Source of the DNA: Glandiceps talaboti
Taxonomy: Eukaryota; Hemichordata; Enteropneusta; Spengelidae
DNA length: 64,000 nucleotides
Assembly: GCF_964340395.1 (NCBI RefSeq)
Contig: NC_135564.1
Span: 2,505,501 to 2,569,500 of the forward strand
Direction: 5' to 3'
Positions 42,601 through 57,600 of the stretch are shown here, in pieces (positions within the stretch are counted from its first letter, which is position 1; each line of letters starts with the position of its first letter). The position numbers and the translations under genes are program-made. A model generated the notes under the pieces. The model worked only from the letters and a program-made list of their open reading frames with translations. It was not told the DNA's origin and did not search any database.

Positions 42601-45600
42601 TACTTACTACATATAACACCTTTACTTTGTGTTGTGCCAGACGACATTTTGTTCATGTTTCATGATATTAATTGTAATGTTGTGGCTAAGTGCAGAAGTA
42701 TGGTGTCAAATACTGCTAATTTTTTGTACATAGTAATTTTCCTCCATTGATACTCACCAACTTATATAAAACTTTGCTTAGTCCATATTTTAAATAAATG
42801 ATCCATACATCAATTCCTGAGCTGGTTCTTAGATGTGTACAAAGTCAGTATATTTGTTGTATGGTAAATCAATGACATGGACTATTAGATGATGGTAATT
42901 AAACGTACCTTGATGACTCTCAGTAGTTTATTGAATCGCTCCACTTCTTGTGACAGTACAGTGGTAAGAGAGTTGATACGACCTTTGCTATCAGGCTGTG
43001 GGGTAAAATGAATAGCATCAACAATTAAATTAACATTCAAATTATTACAGCTTAAGATTAGGCAGAACAAAAAAAGAATTTTTTCTGGTCAGGACACTTT
43101 GTCTAAAGTGGTGTGATGATGTGAATTTTTAAACCTGTCACGCAGTCTACTATTTATGACAGTTACTGTTCTTTTTATTTAGTACTTTAGAGCCAGTGTG
43201 TATGTGGAGCAGATGTCATTTGCTTGTTGACGGTTGGCTCTGCAGTAGTCTTCACTGAAGCAGCTATTAATGTTGGGAGGGTTATTTTTGTGTTTTTCCC
43301 CCAGATCTGCAGACTTTATGCGGAGTGTATTGTAGTGATGTGCACAATGACCAGAAACAATTCTTTTTTTCTTTTTTCTTTTTTGGCCTGACAACTTAAC
43401 AATTACTTGAAATATTAAATTTCATACTTTTCTACCTTTTGTTCATTTTAAGGTCTCTTCTATTTAGAAAAACACGTCTGTCACTAAACTCACCTTAAAC
43501 ATTTCTTGGTTGGCTTCTTCAATATCCAGTTTGTCTGGTAGTTTTTCTAAGATACTGTCAGCTAGTTCAAAGACAATTTCATCATTACTTTTGCCACCAC
43601 CAGTACTTGCCATACGTGGTTGTACATCCAGTATTGTGTATATAAGTGCATTAGTTTCTTGAATCTGATGATGACAATAAAAAATAGAAATTAGTTTTAA
43701 TCACCTTGCAGCTGTACAAAAAATGTCTTTTCACACCAAAACATTCTTCAAATTCATGTTTTGTATATAAATTAAAAAATATTGGTCCAGGATTGCTAGA
43801 AACAGTTCAGATTTTCCTTTACGAATGATTTACTATGATTGACACAATCAGTAACTCCACCTTCCTTTTATGATTTACAAATCAGTAACTCCACGTCCCT
43901 TCTACTTTGACCGACAGATCAGCCATTGTGGACATGGTCTAATCTCCCTTTCCTATTAACGCAGGCTGATGACATCATTACAGACTACTCACCTGGAAGG
44001 CCAGATTAGCATTTTCATGCATACCAAATACTTCGGGTTCATCTATGATTGGCAGTTGTTCAATGTAGTGACGGAATTCTTGCAATGTGTCATGGGTTGG
44101 TGCATAGTATATTCCTGTAATGATAAAAAAACACAATATCGACATTAGAGAGAATCATCTCAATAGCCTAAATACAAGTTTGACATTGTCCTGTACGATG
44201 GAAACATCTCTGAAAACAACGTACACCAATTACTTTGTATTATTTGCAGCAGCACTGTAACTTTATCAGAGCTTAATATGAATGATTATACCATGCACAA
44301 GCCAAGTTGAACGAAAAATACCATTACGGAATATATATTCTGGTCATTCTACGTCACAACAACACACGTCATTGGTTCTGCTGTGTTCAAAATATGAGTC
44401 AAAACGTTCAAAATGGCCATTACTTTCCCTGATTTTTCTTTGATATTACTGGCCCTGATATAATTATGTTATTCTCCAATATTTTCTTCATTCAGCTGGA
44501 AAATACTTGTGACAAAGATATCTTAGGTCACTCATATTTTTCTTAGCTGAACGAAGAAAAATATTGGGGGAATAACATCTGACTTTTTAATAAAAAGTTA
44601 TATGTTCATCATTGTACAGACAGTACTCTAATGGAAGTATAAGTTCAGGAGAAAGGTATGGAGTGTTATCAAAAGATATTAATAATAAGACATATATTAT
44701 ATTACAGTATTAGCTAACCTGAGTCAGAATATTTATATCCTTCTTGCATGGTGTGAGGAGCAAAGAATCTCTGAAGTACAGTACGTAAACATCTCTGATC
44801 CCATATATCTGTTACACGGCCACCATATGTAATCTGGGAAAGAAAGGTCAAGGGTCAATCTATGATTTGTGTCAATTGTATGGTCCTACATATCGCTGTA
44901 AAACACTACTGGAAAGCTGGGTAAATCAAAGGCAATATTTATCTCCATGTCGAGAGTTCCCATAATGACACACACCCTATGGATATTTTGCATGCCTCCA
45001 GAAAATATTCTTTTCGTTCAATGTACGTATGCAATCATTATACTTTTTATCTTGCTTTATTTGTTTGTATGTGTATTTTGGGTTGATAGCCACTAAATGC
45101 GAAATAAATTTCATTATCATTATCAGAATGTATTAGTCTGAATTTACGGATATATTGTTAAATTACAATATACCTCTTGCCAACATTGTTGTATGCATGT
45201 GAAGCTAACAGAAACAACATTATTCAGAAGTGTTCGAGCACTTTACTGAAATTCTGACTAACATTATTTCTATGGGTTTCAGGAATGTACAGCCAAATCA
45301 TAATACATGTGTATAATGCAAGTTTTACAAAATTTAGTGCATCTATATATGATTCACTGCAGTTGTTAAACATCAATAAAATGTGTCAACCAGCTTTCCA
45401 AAATACAGGAGTATACCAATGGTATAGATATTGTTATTTGAAATGTGTCAACCAGCTTGTCCAAGTACATTAAAGTATACCACTGGTATATGACAGTACA
45501 TGTATATCAAAATATGTCAACCAGCTTTCCCAAGTACATAAGTATACCACTGGTATATAACAGTATATTAAAATGTTGATGATAGACAAACATGTCTTAC

Positions 45601-48600
45601 CTCTCCTGTAATGTATTCTAATGCATCCCATGGTATTTCACCATCAGAACAATACATCTTCAGGTTTTCTAGGGCACATTCACGGTCACTATCATTGAAC
45701 TCGTACTGAAAGTCAACAAAAAACATTGTATCTTGTCAGAAAATATTCTACTATCAATACTAGAAAGTGAACTTGAAATAACAGACATTGGAAATATAAG
45801 AACACATTTTACTGTTCCGTTAGTTACCTTGATATTCCAACCAAGTGGTCCAAACTTTTTCCTTTCCTGGATAATAGCATGGAAGAAACAAACACCAAAG
45901 ATCATCTTACGCCAATCCAATCCAAGAACTGAAAAGTAGACACAAAATGGAAGAGTTAAGATCTGAATTACCCCATGAATGAACTACCACTGTCAAGAGT
46001 AACTACGCTGAGTGTGTTGATGAACAAATGGGTCAAAATATACTTGGATGTAGACAGATCTTGATAATTCCTCTAGCTGCTGATTACAATTAGTCTAGAA
46101 AATTCATGTAGGGAATAAATGTTACTTTCTTTTCACCTTGTGTTTTCTTCCTTCAAATTGTTCATTTATTTTGTCTTGAAAGCATTGAAACAATTTTGGA
46201 CAATGTTTCCCTCACAAATCTGAAGAAAAAAAGTTAATAACATTTTCCTTCACTATACTGAAAATTGTTTAAACTGATGTCACACTACTAGAAACACCCG
46301 GTAGAAACATGAGAGCTTTCAACAAGAACCTCCAACCTTGTTCACTCACTAACACTAGAGGGCGTGGTAGTAGTATATTTGTCACATGACTTCATTGTAC
46401 TTACTATGTTCTTCAAACCACTGTGGTGTTAACTCAGTGAAGGCTCTTCTAGTGTTGGCTCTCAAACCTTTGGGTGGTTCATTGGTAACTTTGACACTGT
46501 TCTGTAACACTGTCACAGGGAAGAATTTGGTAGGCATGGAACTCAGGAAAAGACGGAATTCATCATGGATTTCTGCTCCAGGTTCTGACATGCCTTTAAT
46601 GATGTTTTCCATGGACAACATCCAGGATGCTGCCAAGTGACAATTCTGGAAATAGAAAGTTTGGTTTTGATTGCATTATTAGGATTTCAGAGACCAGATG
46701 GGTATGAGTGCATATTACAGGTGGGGGGGGGAACACATTGGAAGGAGGGATTGGATGGTGGAGAGAGAGAAGGCAGTGGTGACAAGACAGAGAGAGAAAG
46801 AAAGGCAGGTATAATAATAGCAGACAATAAAAGAGAATCAAACGGTCAAAGAAAGAAATATGGGGGGGGGGGGGGGGGCTGATATAAGGTAAGTACAAAG
46901 TCCTTGATTTCCACTTCAGACTACAATTGTTCTAGTTTTGATTTCATTTGAGAATATCTACAAGTCACTGATATACTACATAATGTATACTATCTTGACA
47001 GTTATTAACATTACCTGTAGGAACACCCAATCTCCACTCTTTCTAGCTTCAGCTATCAACTTCTCTGCCACAGGACCCTGTCCTTGTCCAAGTGAAATAG
47101 CCAGGATTCTTTCAGAGAATCCACGATCTCTGGCAAATCTTTGGAAAGCCCCCATGGGATCTGATCCTGTACTTAGAACAAAGACTAAAGGAGTACTGGG
47201 TGACATGTCTTCATACAACGTTGCCAAGTCTGTGGGTGGAGTCTCAATAAACGTCTGACCTAAGTTACCCTTTACAAAGTCAGTCACGGCAAATACAACC
47301 TAGGACATGAAAGAGTAGAATTCATACATATTATGTTATATTTTGTTATGTTACATTACATTACATTATTTTTATATCGCAACTTTTTACAATGTACCTG
47401 TAGCAAAGCTGAGACTACAAGGGCTCATCAACTGTTGACAAGAATATTGGCAAACTCAACATTTTGACAAAACTATACTTGTTATTTATAAATATTCAAG
47501 AAAGGTCAGTATAAATGAAAACCTTGTTTAAACTATCAAGCAATAAATGTTGTTCAACATAAGACTACAACTGCATCAAACCGGCTCAAACTAGAATCAA
47601 GCAGAAAACAAAAAAAAATAAACATACGAATAAATTGAATCATACTGGACAAATCCAGATTAGACTAGTTATATCACACTTTCCTTCCATGATACTCCCT
47701 AGCTTACTCAAATGTTTGCTATTTTATAACAACTACAGGCAAAGAAGTAAAGTATTTTATAGTACCTTTTCTTCCTTAAATGATTTAATCATAATGAGTT
47801 TCTGGAAGTCTGTCAGTCTTGTATTCCAGTGTCCTTTTATCTTCATTTCATCTTCAGCGCTGGGTTCTTCATCCTCTTTAGGAGGTTCATACACTGGTTC
47901 AGGACCATAGTCATCATCTTTCTCTGGATTCAAACGAACCTACAAAAATAGAAATTATAACCATCAACACAAAAAAACAAACAAATCAAGACTCAGAATA
48001 TAAAGTGAAACAAAATAATTTTTAGTATAAAAATTTACAACAGAATTTCATTAAAGTCAAGAAACTCTTTATTAACATGCAAGTCTTCATGAAGTGTAAT
48101 GAGAAGCCAACTAGAACATTCCAGTTCAAACCGGTTTTTGCAAGAAAAAACGTTTGGTTGCAGTCTTAGTGAGTTTACATTTCCTCAAGTAAGTTTCACC
48201 AAATAAAGAGATGGTAAGTAGGAAATTACTAAAGTGCAATACCAAAAAGAGAGAGAAGTTGTAACTTTGTCTTACCTCTAAGTCTCCTACTTTGCACCAT
48301 ACTGGTGTGGCTAGTATTTCTTTGGTAATGTTTTTAAATGCTGGTAATGTATCGTGTAGATCACAGGCTGCCTTCCATGTAAACTCTGACAACCATTCCT
48401 TCTCTGGTTTTGGTGGATATGACTGTAATACAACATTTACAGAATTTACAGTCAAAAAACACAGATTAGCACGCAATCCTTACATATATCAAGATTTTAG
48501 TGGGAAAATTGAGTAGCTTTTTCATAAACTGTGAATTTGATATTGAGTAATTTTTTCAAAACCTGTACATTTAAAATCCTAAAAAGAATGAGATGTGCGT

Positions 48601-51600
48601 AGAGAGCAGAACAGCTGATTATTTATGTCAACTTTCAGCCAATAGCAGGAAACTGTCATGTGACAAATTTGAGCCAATGGTAGAGACCTGCCATATGAAT
48701 TGTTCTGAACCAATAGCAGAAGGCCATATCATATGACTTGCTATAAACCAATCAATAAAGACTACAGTCATGTGACCAGTTTTGAACCAATAAATACCAA
48801 GAGAACTGTACAGAGTTTTATCTTACCTTATCCATACCAGCAGTTCCTCTGAGGAAATAATTCCATTCTAGATCATTGATCTTTTCTTCCAGCCTCATGA
48901 TATCACCACACAGCATAAATGAAAACACCAACTTGTGAGTTTCAAAGAGACCTCGGGCAACGTTGGAGTAGACATTGATTGTTGTTTGGTCCAAACAGAT
49001 TCTCAATCTGGTTTGCAAATCATCAGATTTTTCACTACTTTCAATAGTGTTATTGAAAAGTTGTTTGAAATACTTGAGTGAATACTGATACATAGGATCA
49101 ATCTCAGCTAGGGATGCCACCACAAAATACATGACTGAACCGCGAGCAGCAACAGGACGGTATTTCTCACGAGCTAATGAGATCTTCTCCTCTGTCTGTT
49201 CTGCTTCTGCAAGACGTTTCTTGATGACACCAGAGGTAACCTACAGTGGTAAGATAAAATATAGACTTTATATGAATGACACAGAACATATGGAAGGCTT
49301 TAGCACAAAGTAATATTTGGTGTCTCAAGGTGTGATTGTAAGACAAATCTTTTGAAAAGTCAGAACACAGTCCCTGTGATAGAGGGACTGTGGTCAGAAA
49401 CTAAAAGATGTTTGGTACATTATATTCCACATGACAAAACGTTGAACCAATGGTGACAAGCACACCTCATCATAACTGAGAAACTTTACATTCAATTTTT
49501 GGATCACAGAGTCATTAAAATGCAAACATTGTCGCTTAAAAATTGTTGACACAACATTTGATGAAAGCATTAAGAGTTCATACCTTAGACTCATTTAATG
49601 TATTGATCAACTCCTCATTATCCAGAATATTTCCTTCAGAATTAAATAATAAATTCAAAATACGGTCTTCAATGGCCTTGAGCTGATTTCTATCTGCATT
49701 GATTCTGACAATCAACTGGTTTCGTTGTTCTTCTAAGTCTGGCCTCTCAAGACTCACCACGTCACTGTTGGACGAAAACGTAAACAAATTGTGAAGATTG
49801 AGAAGAGAGAGTGTCATTTATCTATCATCACAAAGTTTATAAAAAGGATTTATCTAACTGTACACACTCTTGACATGGATCATGGAAAACTTCAAATCTA
49901 CATACAAATTTATCAATTTGCATAATAATCAAAAGCTTAATTCTGTTAATACAAGTATGGATTATCCATCCAGGAAATTACATTGTATAGTAATTAAAGC
50001 CGAGTCTGAGAGATACACAAATATACAGATTTGGGGCATGTAACTAATTTGCACAGTGATAGTCAATTCATACCAAACACGGACAATCATATGCAAAATG
50101 TGTACTAAGCATAATCATGCAAATCAGTTCATACCAAATATGGAGACATATGCAAAGTATATAATATGCATAACTCTATTCTACCATACCACATGCCACA
50201 CAAATAGAGAACATTCATATATTTATAATAAGTATTTTGTAAAGAAATTTGGATAAACTATTGTATAAAGATGTTTTCAAGTTTTTTTACCTCAAGACTT
50301 GATCTTCTAAACCAGACTTAGTGACAGTGAAGTTAATGATGGTGACTTTGATACAAATTTCTGGCAGATAGTGTGGATTAGCCATCTTTGTTGTCATGTA
50401 GAACCGGAAGTTCTTATCATAGTCAATGTCACTATCACCAAGACGAATCAGCAAACGACCACCCTGGGAGAAAAAATGGAAATGAAATTTAATGTGTATA
50501 ACTAAACCAGTTACAAAATGTGATTCGTAAACTCTGTTCTTCATGACAATACATCAGGTATTTGAAATAATCTATACCTGTCATTTGCTATGAGTCTATG
50601 CCGAATATAGTCATTCTGTAATCTCTATCCCTGAACATTCTGCCCTCTAGCAGCCAAATGTGGAAAACTTTTGTTTTTATGTACCAATGTTGTATTCTTT
50701 ATGTACCATGGTTGTACTCACATAGTCATAATGAAAACTTACCGACATGTATGTTTGTTTGAGGAGTATAGGTTCTAGTGCAGGGTCTAAGGTTTCTCCG
50801 ACTTCTTCAAGTAATACTGGCATCCCAAGACGGATTGCATTTTCTAGAGTTCTCAAGAAGTTTCCGTCTGTTAACTTGATGACCTTCAAACCATTTTTGA
50901 TTTCTCTGTTACGGATCCAGCGATTGGCCTGCAAGAAATAAAACATTACAAGTGGTGTTTAAAAACGTAACTTTCATAGGCTAGAAATTTTGTCATTTTC
51001 AGAAGCAAAACTTTATAATTTTGCATTGTGTACATAGTTATCATTGACAGGATAGAGACAAAGTCATACCTGGTCCTAGCTTTTCAAAGTTTAGCAATAA
51101 AACTGTTTATTTTCTTCTTTTTTTTTTTTTAAATTTAAAAAATAAAATAAAAAATAAAACTTTTAAATATCACTTAACATTTTAGTTTTTTTATTCATAT
51201 TACAAATTTTGTTGTATTATTTAAATGCTTTTTACTGGGTAAAAAAGATCTTGACAGGTGCCATATAATTAAAAACAATTTGAAAAAGTTGAATTTGTTT
51301 TTGAAATTTGAACCACATACTTGACAGAAATTACGCATCGTCTCGGAGATTGGTAAAAAAGTTTGGAAGGCTTATAAACATATGAAATTTTTGAACAAAT
51401 TTCTGCAAGATTGTTTACCAAGTAGAATTACGTAAAGTTAAAAACAAATCTAAAAATTTGTAAAAATTCAAAAAATTGTAAATATTGTACTACAAGTTTG
51501 GCGGGAAATTCGTACCTGATCTTGTGGGTCAATCATCAATGGCCATCTTCTTCCTCTAGTAACTAAAATGGCATTCTCAGTAGACACAGTATCTCTGGGT

Positions 51601-54600
51601 AAACCATCAGCATTCCATTGACGAATTTCAAAAGAATCAGCTAAGACTTTGACAAGACTGAGATCATCACTGACTGGAATTTCAAGCTCCTTACATCTCT
51701 CTGTCCATCTTTCCACCAGTTCATTTCGATATGTACTAGTGAAGGCACCGTAGTAGGCAACACAGGCAGCCGCCACAAATACATTGCCGACAACATTGCC
51801 GATTTCAATATCATAATCCTAGGAGGGAATATCATATTAGATAGTTAGTTCAAGATCTGTTTACAAGTGCAGTAATTCTATAAACACAGGAAAATAGATC
51901 ATTTATGATTCATGAATCAAAATTTTTACATTATGTCATTTTAGATGAGTTTGATGTAAATTTGTTTTCTGACTATGAATACTAAAACTCTGTTGTGTAC
52001 TTAGCATAATCATGCAAATCATTTCATACCAACTATGGAAACATATGCAAAGTGTACTTAGCATAATCATACAAATTAGTTCATACCAAATATGGAGAGA
52101 TATGCAAAGTGTGTACTTAGCATAATCATGCAAATTAGTTAATACCAAATATGGAGACATATGCAAAGTGTGTACTTAGCATAATCATGCAAATTAGTTC
52201 ATACCAAATATGGAGCAGGATTTGTTCTCTTCATGAAATGGATATTTATGATCATTAATAAATTTATATAAGTTGCAATCCATGAATTAGATGCTTAAAC
52301 ATCCAACATTTGAATCCAATGTCTTGAATTACAATAATTCTGTTGTTCTGGATCAATTTTTCCATCTAAAGTTTTAAACCTAATTTGACATCAGCTCCTA
52401 AAGAGTAACATATTTGTTTCATTCATAATTTTAATGATATGCCACCATGACAAATTGTAGGAAGTGACATAAACATACCTTAACACTCTCAGCCCATCTG
52501 ACTTGTTCATCTCCTAACGCCAGTTGAAGTTTGCCGGCTCTTTTTAACCTGGCTGTTGTCAAAGCCATCTTCTTCTGAAGTTTATCTTTCTCGTCTACAC
52601 TTTCTTCATACTGTGCCTGCAGTTCTGCAATCTTAGCTTCTACTGCCGCAAGTTTATCTTGTTTCTCCTTTAAGATAGCCATTGTTGTAGCCAACTCGGC
52701 TTCAGCTGCTGCTAACCTGTTGAATGACGAAGATTCACAAATTAAAACATTTAAGGAGAAGTATATTACACTAATATTTTCAGCAAGAAAGATTCACAAA
52801 TCAAAATATTTTAAAGATCTCTATAGTTATGAATGAAAATTTCTATTCACAGAATTTTTTTTTTTCGAAATGGGACAAAATTTTTGCCGATATTTTGTCA
52901 GCATTGTCAGGGGTATATTACAATGCAAATGGTCTGTGAGATGTGATGAACTAAATCTCAGATCTGGATACCTGCATCTGGACTTAGGTTTGGTAATGGT
53001 AGTATACCTCTGATGATGCTGACAAGACATCAGCAAAAATGTAGGGTTTATTTTCCAACACTTCTTTACTATGTGAATAGAAATTTCTGATTTATAACTA
53101 TGAACCTAAATTGTTCATGAACATTCATTCTTTACAAAAGATCATTTGTTTTATCATTAAGTATGGTAATTCACGTAAATATTTCCAGGTCAAAAATAAC
53201 TAAGAGTAAATTCAACATTAACTATTACTTACTTGTCTTTCTTTGGTTGTACAGTTTTAAATACTTTAGAATATAAGTCCATAGCTCTCACCCACATGCA
53301 CATGGACTTACAAGCCTGGAAAACAGAAAAACAAATGGAAATATGAACTTAAATATTAAGTTTTATCGTAAACCATCGAAGAAATTACAATATTTTATTA
53401 GAATTTAACTCATTACCAGAGACAAAAAAGGTTATTTATAGGATGAAGAAAAAATATTCACCCTGAAACTGAAATGTTATTGAAAAGTAAATATTTGTTT
53501 GCAAATAAATTATTTTTTTATTACATCATAAGATAAACTGATTACTGAAAATACAACCCATGACACCAAAGTAAAACATTTTCTATATGTTCCACAATCA
53601 TTTATAGCATCCATATCAAGTGTAAAAGTATACTGTTTCATTTACTAATTGACCACATTAGAAAGGCCACATGCTTGGCTTGTTGTAAATAGACCAATTG
53701 AAACAGTATACTTTACACTTGATGTGTAAGAAGGTGCTTTACTTCAGTGTTACTAGGTATACTTACTTTGGAAGTTTTCTCAACAATCTCTGGTACAAAT
53801 TTAGGATTTTCAATATATTTCTTCAGTTTCCTCAAAGTGGATTCTGGAATATTGTCTTTATCATAATCTACCATTTTCTTCAAGAAATTGGCATCTCCAA
53901 GTAAACTCTTAGCTGCTGACCACTCAGGTCTGAAAATAAACAAAAAATTTAAATTTTATGAAAATTGGTATTAGTTGATTACTACTTGAAATGAATGAAA
54001 TATGTGTATGACAAAAAACAAATTTATCTATTGGTCTTTCTCAGGACAAGTTTTGCCAAACAGAATAGATATTAAATGTAGCATAGGTTTGGCCAATCCT
54101 GTGCTAGATTGGTTGTCTTGTTATAGTCATGATTTACTTCTGGAATTACAAAGACCATAGATGTTGTAGAGAGGTCTTTCTCTAATATCTATGCATAGAC
54201 AAATGAAAGTTTAAGTTGTCACCAAGTTCACAAACATCATTCATCTCCTGTAAGCTTGATAAGATGTGTGTAGGGCAGATTCAACCAATCACATCACTGG
54301 AATGGTTAACCCATGACAATTCAAATCAAGTGGGATTTCTGGAGGTGAATGAGTAATTACTAAATACTTATAAAGTATCAACAATTTCACAGGGTTCAAA
54401 TGGGGGGGGGGGGGGGGGAGCTGAAATCTTGTGTGAGAAACACCCAAAAAATAGCAAAACTAGCAGTGTTGGCAATGGTGTTGCTTTAGCTCTGCCCTCA
54501 ACTGTCTGTAAAATGGGTTGGCCAATGCTTGAGGGCGTCATGACAGTGTACTTTACAGACTAGTCCAAGACAACAATCTAATCAAAGTTCAGTCTTGCTG

Positions 54601-57600
54601 TTAAATTAAAAGTGACTTACTTGACACCAAGGATAATACACACAGCTTCCATGACAGTTTGGACCATTTCAGGTGGTTTGGTGAAAGCTTTGATTTCAGA
54701 GATATCACTTTTATCCAATGAATCTAAGGCTTTATTAGCAGCCTCCAATGCTGGTAAGGCTTCATCTAAATCACGCTGTGCATCATCAGCTATTGCTTGG
54801 GTTTCCTCAGCCTTTACTCTGGCTACAGCCTCATCTTCCATCACTACTTTACGCACCTAAAATGATAAAATAAATCACATACAGTTTTAGCAAAACATTT
54901 CACATGTGTTGACTGAAATGATGACCTCTCCCACCTATCAAAAAATTTTCTTTTGCTTTTATTTATTATTTATTTCAATTTATTTCAAACAAAATGAAGG
55001 TATAAAGCCATGCCCCTTGTCATCTTCATGTGTGAACAATACTTAAAATATTATGTTATCAAGAGATACAAGTTTATTAATGTCTTGACTACAATGATGA
55101 CCTCTATGGTATGTATAAGAAATTCTTTTGTTTTTATCTATTTCAGGTGTAGAGCCAATTCGATGGTCAGCATCACATGTACAGATAATCTGCTATCTAG
55201 TGACATGTCACAAAAACAAGAGAGAACTTCCTTCAGATAATGACGGCAGAAACATGCATAAAGTAAAGTCAAAAGTTACAGAAATCGAGAAAATCTGTTT
55301 ACTTTATATTAGGCAGGAAAGTGTGGTGTACTTATGGAGTAAATGGCAATATTAACAACATATAATACAAAGTCTCTAGTGTTTCAGGTTGTAGAGTAAT
55401 TTTACATTGCAGCAGTCTTTCTCATTTTCACTCAACTATCAAAGTTATAGACAATGACATTGACAACTATACAGCCTAACAACTTACTTTGTCAGCTTCT
55501 TCCTGGTCAATAGCAAGTCTATCCATCAGTGCTTCAGTGTTTTTGGACTTCTGCTCAAGTTCAGGTTTCAAGGCAGTCAATGTCACTTCCATTTCAGCCA
55601 CAAGTACGTTTGTTTCAAGGATCTTATCCAGACCAGACTTGATTCTGTTACGGGCATTGACAAGTTGTCTGTGTGTACAAGGTTTAGTGTTATTAGTTCA
55701 AAGTTTGTATAATTCTGATTTCAAGAAGAGGATCTTGTTCATGGTTGATGATTGATGGTAGTTAACTATGTATTGACCATGGTGGGTGTGTGATTGACCA
55801 TGGTTGTTGGGTAGTTGACCACATTGACTGGGTGGTTGTCCATAGTGTTTGACTATGGTTAATAGATGGTTGACCATTGTGACTGGAATGCTGATGTTAA
55901 CTCCAGCAGCTGTGTGGTTGGTTGTTCATGGCAGCCCACCATGGTTGGTAGGTGTTAACCATGGTGGCAGGCTTTGCTGCTCACCCATTCTGACTGGACT
56001 GTTAGTCACACTAATTTAGCGAGTGGAAGTACATTCTTCAGAATATACCACCTGCACTGTACTTTCAGATTACTGCATGGTCATAACCTCAACATGACTT
56101 CCTGAGTTTTGTCACACAATTAGAATACTTTGGCAATAAATAAAGCTCAAAGTCAGCAAGTAATTTCAATAAAACTGTAACACTAGAAAGTGGTATGTAT
56201 TCTACTACTGCTTTGGAAGACTGGGAGATGACTTACTTTTTCTTCTCGCTCAGCATGCCAAGGTAAAGATTGATTAGTTCTAAGTAGCTAGTAGGTGTGG
56301 TGTAATAACGACGTCGTAATTCAGCATAGTATCTCTCTGCCATGTCACTTACACTGGTGTGAATTTCAACACACATTTCAGATATTTTGCCCTGAAATTT
56401 TGAAAAAGATGATCATTATAATTAAGATAGATTTCAATTTTGAGTGACAGTGCTACCTAGTCTTGCAGTAAGACCAAGATATGTGCTTGAAAAGTTGCCA
56501 CACAAACGCCAAGGATGACAGTACTTCTGACCGGCATGCCCTTGACAGCACCCTTTGGTACTATGCAACCACTAGTCATGTTTAAAGTTGGCAGAATTAC
56601 CCCAAGGTCTAGATGAAGTGATACCATAAATCATTGATCTTCACACATCCAGAAAGATGACATACAAATGTACACTTCAATTGTCATCTTCATTGCATTA
56701 CGAGACAAATAATATGAAGTGACAGCTCTTGGGTGTGTATTTTATATATGTCACAGCTTTGCAATCAATTTGCACTATGGAGATAATAGACTGACTTACC
56801 TTTAATTCATCTTCACCAAGATCTATCTGTTCAAAGAATGACTGGGATACTGATAACAGAGCTTCCCTGTAAACAACAAAGAAAAACATTGGTCATTAAA
56901 TATCAAATTTGTTTGCAACCCCTATCCCTGATTACGAGAAATACTTCTTGTACATTCAACTTTTTTATATTGACTAATTTGTATATTTTGAGAAATTGAA
57001 AAAATTCGAAAACCACTTGCTATCTACTTACCTTGGCCATTCAATAAACCAATCAATGGTACAGCAGTTGACAAGTGATGGAAACATACGACAACGAGCT
57101 CGGAATGAATCACCGACAGGACTCATACAGAGGACGATATGCAGATTGGATCGTACTTGGTTGATAAAGAAGTTGAAGATTTCATCTCGGTTTCCTTCAG
57201 GAATACCTGCTTCTTTAGCTTTAGGTCTGACTGCCATGATAACTCTTTCATATTCATCAGCTTCAAATAAGTTGGGTACTTCACCAGAGTTTAAAATATT
57301 GTTTATGTCTTCCAAAAATTCCTCAACAACAATCTAGTTTTGGCAAGAAATTGAAAGATGGTAAAATAGAATTAAAAACAACGTCTTTATGGATTTCAAA
57401 ATTTCAAGATATTTAGTCCTCTTTCTCCCAACTAGTAGTTACTTGTATATATACAAATACCCCTGGGAGAAAGAGGTTTAAAGATGGTAAAAGCCACCGC
57501 CACCACCCACACCACCACCACCCCCACCCCCACCATCACCCTCACCCTCACCCTCACAACCACCACCCGCACCATCACCCTACCACCACCACCACCACCA

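Larger units (their letters stand above)
36633..42995 (-). other. DNAH6-like: C-terminal domain
   Basis: Six exons. 42909-42995 and 42359-42544 carry the helices before the barrel ([18 protein letters not shown]); 41924-41984 has [11 protein letters not shown]; 41452-41615 [18 protein letters not shown]. After a 3.9-kb intron, 37373-37595 gives [14 protein letters not shown] and [15 protein letters not shown], and the last exon HSTNFVVAV...[16 protein letters not shown]. The ..STTGHSTNFV.. end is typical of single-headed inner-arm dyneins. A minus-strand AATAAA overlaps the stop codon itself; whether it is used is unknown. Confidence 0.9.
43494..49240 (-). other. DNAH6-like: AAA6 and start of C-terminal domain
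   Basis: Exon 48827-49240 is the longest (138 codons; [20 protein letters not shown]). AAA6 follows in 47015-47299 ([31 protein letters not shown]), 46405-46645 ([18 protein letters not shown]) and 45828-45928 ([20 protein letters not shown]). ITYGGRVTD in 44719-44833 and the exons to 43494 lead into the C-terminal domain. A short acidic insert ([14 protein letters not shown]) in 47766-47939 is probably lineage-specific. Confidence 0.88.

Noticed and set aside
51995-52216. Regular repeats with spacing that might suggest a CRISPR array
   Set aside because: Units are contiguous 57-60-bp minisatellite copies with no unique spacers, in an intron of an animal gene.
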